64,000 nt of DNA, taken from positions 4,412 through 68,411 of the forward strand of contig JAYVLG010000183.1 in assembly GCA_043759595.1 (NCBI GenBank), written 5' to 3'. Below the pieces are notes generated by a model. That model did not search any database, had not been told where the DNA came from, and worked only from the letters and a program-made list of their open reading frames with translations. Below are positions 1 through 8,271 of this stretch, in pieces. Numbering within the stretch: position 1 is the stretch's first letter; each line of letters starts with the position of its first letter. A program made the position numbers and the translations under genes. Source of the DNA: Sulfurirhabdus sp043759595 (GTDB taxonomy: Bacteria; Pseudomonadota; Gammaproteobacteria; Burkholderiales; SMCO01).

Positions 1-168
1 GCCCATGTTTTTTTTGCGCCCTATGGTCGTTTAAAACGCTTTGTTGCCGCTCAGGAGTGGAAAGCGGCAGGTGCTGCACTTGCACAAATTCGCGTATTGA
101 TTGGTATTAACTTAAGTCTTGGGTTGATCAATATAGTCGTTGCAGTCATTGGTGAAAGACTGGGTTAA
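1..168 (+). CDS. C-terminal fragment of an integral membrane protein, CopD-like (partial)
   Basis: The window opens inside a reading frame in frame 1 that ends at TAA 166-168, giving about 55 residues. The fragment has a polar stretch containing QEWKAAGAALAQIRVLIGIN and then a hydrophobic segment ending in VAVIGERLG, which looks like the last membrane helix of a small membrane protein. The pattern resembles the C-terminus of CopD/DUF-type copper-resistance-like membrane proteins of betaproteobacteria. That family call is recognition from memory on a short fragment. The gene lies upstream of and co-oriented with motA, with about 110 bases between them. Its N-terminus and most of its domain are outside the window. 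Confidence 0.45.
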   Translation, partial: AHVFFAPYGRLKRFVAAQEWKAAGAALAQIRVLIGINLSLGLINIVVAVIGERLG

Positions 169-277
169 ATCTCCTGAACGGTAACTATTCGATTCAAGCT
201 TCGTCAGAAACTGATTCGCCCTGTTAATACTCTGTCTTTTCTGAAATGAAAAGTGACGCCATGAGGAGCAGCTTGTA

Positions 278-1138
278 ATGTTTGTAATTATTGGTTGGGT
301 TGTTGTTATAGGCTCAGTATTTGGCGGTTTTGCAATGGCCGGGGGGCACCTGGCTGTTTTATTTCAGCCACTGGAGCTATTAATGATTGGCGGAGCTGCC
401 GCTGGCGCTTTTTTGGTGGGTAACACCCTCACTGTTGTAAAAAGCACCATCAAGACGCTCCCTACCGTATTCAAGGCTGGAAAGTACAATAAAGCCATGT
501 ATATGGACTTACTGGCTCTCCTATTTGAAATTCTGGCAAAAGTCCGCAAAGAAGGTTTGATGTCCATTGAAAGGGACGTTGAAAGCCCTCATGAAAGTCC
601 TGTTTTTTCCAAGTATCCTACTATTAGCTCAGATCACCATCTCATCGAATTCATTACAGATTATTTGCGATTAATGGTGGGGGGAAACCTGAATGCCTTT
701 GAAATCGAAAATCTGATGGATCAGGAGATGGAAACTCACCATAAGGAGGCAGAAGCGGCTATCGGTGCTGTTGCTAAGCTGGGTGATGGCTTGCCGGCAT
801 TTGGTATTGTGGCTGCGGTTATGGGGGTTGTTCACACGATGGAGTCAGTGGGGATTCCTCCAGCGGAATTAGGTATTTTGATTGCACATGCTCTCGTAGG
901 TACTTTTCTGGGTATTTTGCTCGCTTATGGCTTTGTTGGCCCACTTGCTTCAACGCTTGAACAAAAAATGCACGAATCGTCCAAATCTTTTGAATGTATC
1001 AAAGTTACCTTGCTGGCCAGCTTGAATGGTTATGCCCCTCAGGTGGCGATTGAATTCGGGCGTAAAGTTTTGTACTCCACCGACAGGCCTACATTCAGTG
1101 AACTGGAAGAAGACGTCAAGTCGCGTAAAGGCAAATAA
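278..1138 (+). CDS. motA: Flagellar motor stator protein MotA
   Basis: MotA is the multi-helix subunit of the flagellar stator. With MotB it conducts ions across the inner membrane and turns that flow into torque on the rotor. The 286-residue product has the expected four hydrophobic segments: about residues 2-22, 32-48, 165-185 and 198-225. A charged cytoplasmic loop lies between helices 2 and 3 and includes the KVRKEG...ERDVE region that contacts FliG in the family. The conserved prolines of helices 3 and 4 are present (LPAFGIVAAVMG and GIPPAELG). The start at 278 follows a GAGGAG-like ribosome site. motB begins 50 bases downstream, so the two form the usual pair. No other flagellar genes are in the window. 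Confidence 0.95.
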   Translation: MFVIIGWVVVIGSVFGGFAMAGGHLAVLFQPLELLMIGGAAAGAFLVGNTLTVVKSTIKTLPTVFKAGKYNKAMYMDLLALLFEILAKVRKEGLMSIERDVESPHESPVFSKYPTISSDHHLIEFITDYLRLMVGGNLNAFEIENLMDQEMETHHKEAEAAIGAVAKLGDGLPAFGIVAAVMGVVHTMESVGIPPAELGILIAHALVGTFLGILLAYGFVGPLASTLEQKMHESSKSFECIKVTLLASLNGYAPQVAIEFGRKVLYSTDRPTFSELEEDVKSRKGK

Positions 1139-1188
1139 AGTCTATTTTGTTATGAAATACAGCAGCCTAAATACTCAGGATATTCAGG

Positions 1189-2172
1189 ATGAGTGATACA
1201 TCCCAGCGGCCGATTATTGTCAAAAAAATCAAGAAGGGCGCCCATGGCCACCACGGTGGTGCCTGGAAAATCGCCTATGCTGATTTTGTGACGGCGATGA
1301 TGGCTTTCTTTTTGCTGATGTGGTTGTTGGGTTCGACAGCTAAAGGCGATTTGAGTGGTATCGCTGAGTATTTTAAAACGCCTTTGAAAGTTGCACTTGC
1401 TGGAGGTTCTGGTAGTGGTGATAGTTCAAGCGTTATAAAAGGCGGCGGACAGGATCTGACTCGCAGAGCTGGCCAGGTTAAAAAGGGCGAAGTGCCTCAG
1501 CAAAAAAGACTGATCAACCTAGAAGCTGCAAAGCATGAATTTGAGCGAATGGAAGCGGCTAAACTGGAAGGCTTGAAAAGTAAACTGAAAGCCGCGATTG
1601 CTTCAAATCCTGGTTTGAGCAAATATAAAGACCAACTGCTTATCGATATTACCAGCGAGGGTTTGCGTATTCAGATTGTGGACGAAAAAAATCGCCCGAT
1701 GTTTGATAGTGGGCATGCAGCCTTGAAACCCTATACGCGTGATATTTTGCATGAAATTGGAAAAATTCTGAATGATGTGCCAAATCGTGTCAGTCTGTCT
1801 GGGCATACTGATGCTACGGTATATGCTGGAGGAGAAGCAGGTTATAGCAACTGGGAGCTTTCTACGGAAAGGGCCAATGCTTCCCGAAGGGAGCTGATTG
1901 TTGGTGGGATGAATGAAAATAAAATGTTGCGAGTGGTTGGGCTGTCATCAGCAGTGTTATTTGATAAGAAAAACCCGGAAAATCCAATCAACAGGCGAAT
2001 AAGTATTATCGTCTTGAACAAAAAGACAGAAGAAGACTTTACTAAAGAAAGCGGTCCTGTCCAGGAGGTGAAATCGCCAGAAGAGATCAGTAAGGGAAGC
2101 GATCATGCCCAGGAAATCAAAACCAAACCAGTTACCGAAGAGGCGCTGAGTGGAAGTCAGCCCAAGCACTAG
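1189..2172 (+). CDS. motB: Flagellar motor stator protein MotB
   Basis: MotB pairs with MotA and anchors the stator to peptidoglycan. The 327-residue product has a basic N-terminus, one transmembrane helix (about residues 28-48) carrying the ion-binding aspartate at residue 32 in the motif YADFVTAMMAF, and a periplasmic OmpA-like domain at about residues 160-285 with LSGHTDAT and the RISIIVL strand. The aspartate position matches that of well-studied MotB proteins. The tail after residue 285 is lysine/glutamate rich and looks disordered. The gene's 3' end overlaps the upstream start candidate of the methyltransferase that follows. Confidence 0.96.
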   Translation: MSDTSQRPIIVKKIKKGAHGHHGGAWKIAYADFVTAMMAFFLLMWLLGSTAKGDLSGIAEYFKTPLKVALAGGSGSGDSSSVIKGGGQDLTRRAGQVKKGEVPQQKRLINLEAAKHEFERMEAAKLEGLKSKLKAAIASNPGLSKYKDQLLIDITSEGLRIQIVDEKNRPMFDSGHAALKPYTRDILHEIGKILNDVPNRVSLSGHTDATVYAGGEAGYSNWELSTERANASRRELIVGGMNENKMLRVVGLSSAVLFDKKNPENPINRRISIIVLNKKTEEDFTKESGPVQEVKSPEEISKGSDHAQEIKTKPVTEEALSGSQPKH

Positions 2173-2971
2173 CAAATTTGAATCGAACGTTACTATGCTT
2201 TTTATAGAGCGCATTCGTAAATTGCCACCTGCAATTCTTGCATTGATTATACAATTACTCGCTTTTTGTAGTTTGTTTCTGGTTATTCCTGGTTTCCATC
2301 TTGTTGTTTCAGTGGATTTCTCGCCCATGCAACTGGCAGTCATTCAAGGGGTGCTTGCCTTTGCATTCAGCCTTGTTATTCGGTTTGCAACCTGGTGGTA
2401 TGTAATTCAATTCCTGTTTGCTCCAACATTGATTGGTGCACTGTATCTGCATATTCCTTCTGGCTGGTTCCTGCTGGCGTTTTTGTTGCTGGCAATGGTT
2501 TACTGGAACACTTTTAGAACGCAGGTGCCCCTTTATCTTTCCAGTCGCAAAGCATGGGTGGCGATAAACGAATTGTTGCCTGCAGAACCGGGTTTCGCTT
2601 TTATGGACATTGGCTCAGGACTGGGAGGTTTACTGGCGTACCTGAGTAAGGTAAGGCCTGGTGGAAAATATCATGGTATTGAGTCTGCTCCTTTGCCATT
2701 TATCTTCAGCTGGTTGAAAGCGCGTTTTAAGGGTAACAGCTTCCAAGTTGCCTGGGGTGATTTCTGGAAGCTTGATTTTGCCGATTATGATGTGGTTTAT
2801 TCTTATTTATCGCCTGTTCCTATGATGGAATTGTGGCAAAAGGCGCGCTCTGAAATGCGCCCAGGTTCACTTTTTATCAGTAATACTTTTGTTGTTCCGG
2901 GGGTTAACCCAACACATGTTGTGCCATTGAACGATTTAAATGACTCAACACTTTACATTTGGAAAATGTGA
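2150..2971 (+). CDS. Membrane-anchored class I SAM-dependent methyltransferase
   Basis: The N-terminal third has about four hydrophobic segments (roughly residues 25-50, 55-75, 78-95 and 98-118). A soluble class I methyltransferase fold follows, with the SAM-binding glycine motif FMDIGSGLGGLLAYL near residue 152. The substrate is unknown. Two starts are possible. GTG 2150 lies inside motB but has an AGAGG element just upstream. ATG 2195 lies after the motB stop but lacks a clear ribosome site, so the upstream start was kept. Its position after motAB suggests co-transcription, although nothing in the protein points to a flagellar role. The fold is clear; the function is not. Confidence 0.8.
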   Translation: MEVSPSTSKFESNVTMLFIERIRKLPPAILALIIQLLAFCSLFLVIPGFHLVVSVDFSPMQLAVIQGVLAFAFSLVIRFATWWYVIQFLFAPTLIGALYLHIPSGWFLLAFLLLAMVYWNTFRTQVPLYLSSRKAWVAINELLPAEPGFAFMDIGSGLGGLLAYLSKVRPGGKYHGIESAPLPFIFSWLKARFKGNSFQVAWGDFWKLDFADYDVVYSYLSPVPMMELWQKARSEMRPGSLFISNTFVVPGVNPTHVVPLNDLNDSTLYIWKM

Positions 2972-2979
2972 AAATCTCC

Positions 2980-4443
2980 ATGGAAAAGAGCATCGATAAC
3001 TGGGTTGATGAGTTCAGGAACAAAGAGATTCCTGTGTTGAGGAAAACTGCAAAGGAATTTCAACGCATGTCATCCAACACCAGGGATTTAACTCCCTCAC
3101 GTATTGCAGCCGTGGTGTATAGAGACCCGTTAATGACGCTCAGGATTTTAAGGTTTATTAACGGGATGCACCGTGGTCGGCTGGCAGGGGAAGTTACTAC
3201 GATTGAACATGCCATTATGATGCTTGGTATAGACCCATTTTTTAAGCAGTTCAGTCAGTTAACTTTTATTGATGACCATCTTGGGTACAGTCGTTATGCT
3301 TTTGTTGGGTTGATGCGTGTTATTAGCCGTGCTCACCATGCGGCTTATCAGGCATGGGACTGGGCGGTGATGCGTAACGATGTGAAGGCAGAAGAAATTT
3401 ATACCGGAACATTGGTCCAGTCTCTTGGAGAGCAAATGTTCTGGTGTTTTGCGCCTGAAGTGCATCTGAATCTTGTAAAGTCTATGCGACAGGATAAATT
3501 GCCGTTTATAGAAACGCAAAAAGCGCTGCTGGGTTTTGAATTTTCACAATTTCAGATGGCGCTGGCCAGAGCGTGGAACTTGCCTGAATTATATATCGAT
3601 TTTATGGATCCGGAGAATAGTGAACGGCCACGTGTGATTGATATTCGGCTTGCCGATTCCGTTGCCAGACGTGCAGACAGAGGGTGGTATCAGGAGCCTT
3701 TGTGGCAGGATATGAAAGATGTTGCCCTCTTGTTGCGAATGGAAGAAGATGCGATCGTTGCCAGAATTCATCAAAATGCCATTGTGGCAGCAGGGGTATG
3801 GGAGTTGTATGGTGTAACGCCAGCTGCAGCCTGGTTACCTTTGCTGCCAGGAACATGGCCGGAAGATGAAATTCCCGATGAGATCGTGCCAACTGCTATT
3901 GAACCTGAAGAGGAAGCGCTGTGTTTTATGCCGCAACCTGCTGTGATGAAGCATGTTATGCAGGAAATTGGTTCACATCTCGATGGAACGCTGAATTTGC
4001 AGCAACTCATGGCATTGGTCTTGAAGGGTATGCATGATGGCATTGGATTGAATCGGGTTGTTTTCGCGCTGATGACCCCGGATAGGAAAAGTGTCAAGGC
4101 TAAATTCGTGTTGGGAGCTGAAGCCAATTCACCTTTACGTCAGTTTGAATATACGTTGAGTGCGCCCCATTTATTTACGCGTATGATGAGCAAACAGCAA
4201 GGCATTTGGTTTAATGCTTCTAATAAGGATAAGTTCGCGCCACTATTACCGGCAGAAATAATAAAAATCATAGGGGAAGGCGAGTTTTTTGCAATGGCTG
4301 TGCATATTCATGATAAGCCAGTAGGGATGTTTTATGCTGACAGAAAACATGGTGATTGTGAATTGGATGCGCATAGTTATGAAGAATTTAAGGCGCTTTG
4401 TTTGCGCGCTTCTGAAGGTCTAGCGCACCTCGCTAAAAAATAG
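2980..4443 (+). CDS. HDOD domain protein with C-terminal GAF-like domain
   Basis: HDOD domains are HD-related but lack the phosphodiesterase metal site, and usually act in signal transduction. Residues about 10-220 of this 487-residue product look like HDOD, with IPVLRKTAKEFQ, PLMTLRILRFIN and the EHAIMMLG segment. Residues about 325-480 look like a GAF sensor domain, with LNLQQLMALVLKGMHDGIG and GMFYADRKHG. The frame is open upstream to TTG 2959 and GTG 2968. ATG 2980 was chosen because the earlier codons overlap the end of the methyltransferase gene. The gene's 3' end overlaps the convergent senB-like gene by 11 bases. Confidence 0.85.
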   Translation: MEKSIDNWVDEFRNKEIPVLRKTAKEFQRMSSNTRDLTPSRIAAVVYRDPLMTLRILRFINGMHRGRLAGEVTTIEHAIMMLGIDPFFKQFSQLTFIDDHLGYSRYAFVGLMRVISRAHHAAYQAWDWAVMRNDVKAEEIYTGTLVQSLGEQMFWCFAPEVHLNLVKSMRQDKLPFIETQKALLGFEFSQFQMALARAWNLPELYIDFMDPENSERPRVIDIRLADSVARRADRGWYQEPLWQDMKDVALLLRMEEDAIVARIHQNAIVAAGVWELYGVTPAAAWLPLLPGTWPEDEIPDEIVPTAIEPEEEALCFMPQPAVMKHVMQEIGSHLDGTLNLQQLMALVLKGMHDGIGLNRVVFALMTPDRKSVKAKFVLGAEANSPLRQFEYTLSAPHLFTRMMSKQQGIWFNASNKDKFAPLLPAEIIKIIGEGEFFAMAVHIHDKPVGMFYADRKHGDCELDAHSYEEFKALCLRASEGLAHLAKK

Positions 4444-5392
4444 GCTCACTGATCTGTTTAACCAGATTAAGCAATTCGGCTTTTTCTTTTTCTGGTTGAA
4501 CATAGTGCTTGCGTTCAGCGCATTGGGTTTTTAAAAGGGAATAAAAAACAGGGTCTGATTCTGCACGCCAAAGCAATGCGGCTAAAGCTTGTTCATCCCC
4601 ACATGGAAAATACCCCGCATAATCTTTGCCTAGCATGCCGATATTTCCCGATACTGCAGACGAAATAATCGGAATATTACCCATCAGGGCTTCACAAATG
4701 ACATTTGCTCCCCCTTCCATTTTAGATGTGATCACCATCAAATGAGAGTGAGCGAGTTTACGGCGCACCTCACTATGCGGTATTTCACCTATCCACGAAT
4801 AACGGGAGTTATATTTCATAAGATTTCTTGCTTCATCAGCCATTGTTTCATCCATCGCTCGTCCAATATGTGTGATATGAATTTTGGATTGATAAGGAAG
4901 CAGTAAGGTTGCCAAGGCGCTACGAAACGGATCTTTTTCATCGCGCAGATGACCAATCAGAGAAACTTCAAATCTTCTTTTTGGTAGTGTTTTCTTGCTG
5001 AGAGGCATCGCTGACTGGTACAGAACATCAGTCTTGATACGGTAGTTTTCTGTTAATTCCTGTCGCCCCATATCTTGCAATACCAGTAATCGTGTAGCGA
5101 GATACATGGATTCTTGCGAGTTTCGATCCGTTTGTATGTCCCGGTATAAATCTGTGCCGGTCAGTACGACAATGAGAGGTAAGTTAAGATGTAGAGTTGA
5201 AAATTGCTTAATGGAATCATAACTTCGTCTTGCATGCAAAGCGATCATCATATCCGCTTTTTTTCTGTCCCAATGTTGCTGGATTTTGACTTGATGGCCT
5301 CCTTCTCGAAGGTATTTTGCCCAACGTTGAGCAGTATTGAGGTTGCCATTTTTAAAACGCGATGAGGCGGGTGTAATTATAATAATTTTCAT
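4433..5392 (-). CDS. senB: SenB-like selenosugar synthase (GT-B glycosyltransferase, TIGR04348 type)
   Basis: The 319-residue product starts with KIIIITPASSRFKNGNLNTA and carries the run ALHARRSYDSI...LTGTDLYRDI typical of the TIGR04348/SenB glycosyltransferase family. A GT-B C-terminal half follows, with SLIGHLRDEKDP and SKMEGGANVICEALM. In the selenoneine pathway SenB joins selenophosphate to a UDP-sugar to make a selenosugar. Its usual partners SenA (ergothioneine-synthase-like) and SenC (SelD-like) are not adjacent, so the pathway product here is uncertain. The gene stands alone on the minus strand between HDOD and GYF genes. The family assignment is firm from motif recognition; the biochemical role is inference. 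Confidence 0.75.
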   Translation of the reverse strand: MKIIIITPASSRFKNGNLNTAQRWAKYLREGGHQVKIQQHWDRKKADMMIALHARRSYDSIKQFSTLHLNLPLIVVLTGTDLYRDIQTDRNSQESMYLATRLLVLQDMGRQELTENYRIKTDVLYQSAMPLSKKTLPKRRFEVSLIGHLRDEKDPFRSALATLLLPYQSKIHITHIGRAMDETMADEARNLMKYNSRYSWIGEIPHSEVRRKLAHSHLMVITSKMEGGANVICEALMGNIPIISSAVSGNIGMLGKDYAGYFPCGDEQALAALLWRAESDPVFYSLLKTQCAERKHYVQPEKEKAELLNLVKQISEPIF

Positions 5393-5648
5393 ATTAGGCT
5401 AATCGCGATAGACTTCTTGAATCATTGCCAGGAAAAAGTGGTTTAAAATAACAGGAAAAATGTGTCTGTGCTGATTGAATATTAATGCTCCAAGACTGTT
5501 TTGAGCGAATCATAATCATTGAAAGCAGTGTCGAAATAAGTTCATTTTACCAATAAATGGGCTTTGAAAAATGCCCTCCATAACGTTTAACCAGATTTGA
5601 GAAAAAATTGTCATGTTTGCATCAGCAATAAATATATAGGTTAACTTT

Positions 5649-6572
5649 TTGAGTATCCAGAAATTTTGGTATATCAAACAAGGGGAGGCTATTAACGGGC
5701 CTTTCCCGGCGGGTGTCATTATTCAATATTTATTGTTGGGAAGAGTCACGCCTGCTTATATGGTGAGTCTGGATAAAATTGCATGGGCACCTATTAGTGA
5801 TTTTGACGAATTTATACCAGAAACGCTGCCCGAGCAACCTCCTGGAAATATTGTATTTCAGAAGCCGCCACATTGGCAGGAAGAACGGATAAGCGCTTCT
5901 CGACGCTGGATTGACGAACGTATCCGGGATCGGCGATTAGACGAGCTTCCAACCTCCGAAGTCCCCAAAAGACGCAAGCGGATTGATCGCAGAATGATTG
6001 AAAGTAATGAGATTCAGGCGCTACGTAAACATTTTCTGTATCAATCCTTCAACCGTCCATTAAAATTATTTGATTTGCCACTTTTATCAATTTCACTTGG
6101 GTTGATTGTATTTGCAATTTTGTTGTACTTCTATCCGGTTAACCCGGTAAAAGTTGATCTCGGGCCTATTCAGGCTGATTGTCATCAAGCTGCAAAACCT
6201 CAGGTTAACTGGAAAGGGTGTGATATGCGGGGGATCTGGTTGCGAGGCGTGAATTTATCCAGTTCCAATTTAAATCAAACTAACTTGAATAGTGTGGAGC
6301 TTAGCAATAGTAATTTATCTTTCGTTAATTTAGCGAATGCAGATATTTCATATGGAAGTTTGAACAATGCAACACTGCTGGGGGCGAATTTAAAGCAGGC
6401 TAATTTAAGTTACGCAGAACTCCGTGGTGCAGATTTAAGCCAGGCTGATTTGAGGGGAGCAAAACTTGAAGGTGTGGTTATTGTGGGGGCAAAGCTGGAT
6501 AATGCTGTCTGGCCAGATGGCACGCTATGCGCACCGGGTTCTATTGGGCACTGTATACCAAAAAAAATGTGA
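5649..6572 (+). CDS. GYF_2 domain / transmembrane / pentapeptide-repeat protein
   Basis: This 307-residue product combines three parts. An N-terminal GYF_2-type (DUF4339) domain covers residues about 5-55 with FWYIKQGEAINGPFP. A basic, charged linker (about 78-140) leads to one transmembrane helix at about 142-162. A C-terminal run of pentapeptide repeats (about 190-290) has the A(D/N)LxxA pattern, for example GANLKQANLSYAELRGADLS. The start is TTG 5649: the next in-frame ATG would remove the GYF domain, and an AGG lies 8 bases upstream of the TTG. The repeat domain probably sits outside the membrane. No function is known. The RNA methyltransferase gene starts two bases after its stop, so the two are likely co-transcribed. 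Confidence 0.8.
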   Translation: MSIQKFWYIKQGEAINGPFPAGVIIQYLLLGRVTPAYMVSLDKIAWAPISDFDEFIPETLPEQPPGNIVFQKPPHWQEERISASRRWIDERIRDRRLDELPTSEVPKRRKRIDRRMIESNEIQALRKHFLYQSFNRPLKLFDLPLLSISLGLIVFAILLYFYPVNPVKVDLGPIQADCHQAAKPQVNWKGCDMRGIWLRGVNLSSSNLNQTNLNSVELSNSNLSFVNLANADISYGSLNNATLLGANLKQANLSYAELRGADLSQADLRGAKLEGVVIVGAKLDNAVWPDGTLCAPGSIGHCIPKKM

Positions 6573-6573
6573 T

Positions 6574-7359
6574 ATGAAATCAATTACTTCTCGCGAAAAT
6601 CCCTTATTTAAATCCCTTAAAAAGCTTGAATCGTCTGCAAAAGACAGGAAAGTTGAAGCAAAAACATTGCTCGATGGCGAACATCTTATCGAAGCGTATC
6701 TTTCCAGTGGCGGCATTCCAGAGCTGATTGTTTTAAATGATTTTGCAGCGAATGGGGCTGCACCTGATGCTTTATTGAAACAGATTGCACCTGAGCGTCT
6801 GGTTGTCATGCCAGATGCGCTGTTAAGAGAACTTTCGCCGGTTAAAACACCAACTGGCATGATTGCGCTTATCGCTATTCCAAGCACTATAAATGAAACG
6901 TCTCAAGCAGATTTTTGCGTGATGCTTGAAGATATTCAGGATCCTGGCAATCTTGGTTCAATCCTGCGTTCAGCCGCTGGTGCAGGAGTTCAGCGGGTGT
7001 ATCTTTCCAGTAAATGCGCAGATGCCTGGTCACCCAAAGTACTACGGGCAGGGATGGGGGCGCATTTCTGTCTCGAAATTCAGGAAAATGCTGAGTTGAT
7101 TAAAATCGCTGATAAATTGGCCGGTTCCATCATTGCTACCTGTCTGAATGCAAACAAAAGTCTTTTTGATCTGGATTTAACGGGGCCAGTCACTTTTTTA
7201 GTAGGTAATGAAGGTGCGGGCTTGTCAGCTCAGTTGGAAGATGTTGCAACTGAAAAAGTATCTATTCCCATGCCTGGCAAAATAGAGTCACTAAATGCGG
7301 CTTCAGCTGCTTCAATTTGCTTTTTTGAACGTGTCAGGCAAATTATCACACGATCTTAA
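6574..7359 (+). CDS. TrmH/SpoU-family RNA methyltransferase
   Basis: The 261-residue product is a SPOUT-class RNA 2'-O-methyltransferase. The N-terminal part (about 1-100) resembles the L30e-like substrate-binding domain. The C-terminal SPOUT domain shows the three family motifs: DIQDPGNLGSILRSAAG, LVGNEGAGLS and SIPMPGKIESLNAASA, which make up the knotted SAM site. ATG 6574 was chosen because it opens with MKSITSRENPLFK, the usual family start; the frame stays open upstream only by overlapping the pentapeptide gene. It could be an rRNA or tRNA enzyme (RlmB/YsgA-like), and the target base cannot be told from sequence. It is convergent with ppsR, five bases apart. Confidence 0.88.
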   Translation: MKSITSRENPLFKSLKKLESSAKDRKVEAKTLLDGEHLIEAYLSSGGIPELIVLNDFAANGAAPDALLKQIAPERLVVMPDALLRELSPVKTPTGMIALIAIPSTINETSQADFCVMLEDIQDPGNLGSILRSAAGAGVQRVYLSSKCADAWSPKVLRAGMGAHFCLEIQENAELIKIADKLAGSIIATCLNANKSLFDLDLTGPVTFLVGNEGAGLSAQLEDVATEKVSIPMPGKIESLNAASAASICFFERVRQIITRS

Positions 7360-7364
7360 AGTGC

Positions 7365-8195
7365 TTATGATGCTGAATGAGCTTGGTGTAAATGTGCTGC
7401 GTGTAGAATTGTTATGGAAATTTCCTCTACGGATTTGGTAGAGGTATCAAGGTAGGGAATGCCTTCAGTATGGAAAATGCTTTCTGCTTTGCGTATTTCA
7501 GCACGGCAGTTATCAAGAGAAGCGTATTGGCTGTCAGGTTTTCTTTCGTTGCGTATTTTGTGTAGCCGATCAGGTGAAATGGAAAGTCCGTACAGTTTTG
7601 TTCGGAAGGGCTGTAATGATTTGGGTAAATGACCATCATTGAAGTCGTCAGGTGTTAAGGGGTAATTGGCTGCACGTATTCCAAATTGCATCGCCAGATA
7701 CAAACACGTTGGGGTTTTACCTGAGCGCGAGACACCAATCAGAATGATGTCCGCCAATTCAAAGTTAGCTGTTGTAATACCATCATCATGGTTTAACGAG
7801 AAGTTGATTGCGTCAATGCGGTCGTTATAGGCATCATGGTCTCTAATGCCATGGGATAAGCCCAGGACATGAGAAGATTCTTCTCCCAGTTCTTTTTCAA
7901 GTGGCCGGATAAACATTTCGAACAAATCCAGCACCAACCCATTACATGCGGTAATGACATTTCGAGTATCGGGGTTTATTAAGGTACTAAAAACCAGTGG
8001 TCTGACACCCTGGTCTGAAAATGCCTGGTTGATTTCATCGCAAGCAGTTCGCGCCTTTTCAACAGTATCTATAAAGGGTAAAGTGGTTTTGTTAAATGCC
8101 GCCCCCTGAAACTGGCTAAGTAACGTGCGGCCCAGCAGTTCTGCAGTAATGCCTGTACGGTCAGAAACATAAAAGACATTCCTTTTGATTGTCAT
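7365..8195 (-). CDS. ppsR: Phosphoenolpyruvate synthase regulatory protein (PEP synthase kinase/pyrophosphorylase)
   Basis: This DUF299-family protein switches PEP synthase off by ADP-dependent phosphorylation and on by Pi-dependent dephosphorylation of a threonine near the catalytic histidine. The 276-residue product begins with RNVFYVSDRTGITAELLG, the family signature, and has a P-loop-like GVSRSGKTPTCLYLA around residue 155. It is divergent from ppsA, with 76 bases between the start codons. This is the usual arrangement, and it supports the specific call over the related PPDK regulator. Length is normal for the family. Confidence 0.95.
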   Translation of the reverse strand: MTIKRNVFYVSDRTGITAELLGRTLLSQFQGAAFNKTTLPFIDTVEKARTACDEINQAFSDQGVRPLVFSTLINPDTRNVITACNGLVLDLFEMFIRPLEKELGEESSHVLGLSHGIRDHDAYNDRIDAINFSLNHDDGITTANFELADIILIGVSRSGKTPTCLYLAMQFGIRAANYPLTPDDFNDGHLPKSLQPFRTKLYGLSISPDRLHKIRNERKPDSQYASLDNCRAEIRKAESIFHTEGIPYLDTSTKSVEEISITILHAAHLHQAHSAS

Positions 8196-8271
8196 TCAAA
8201 GTACCTATAGTGATATCAGCATGAGTATGCTGGACGATAAAACAAGTTGCAAATAAGTTACGGAGTGTTCT

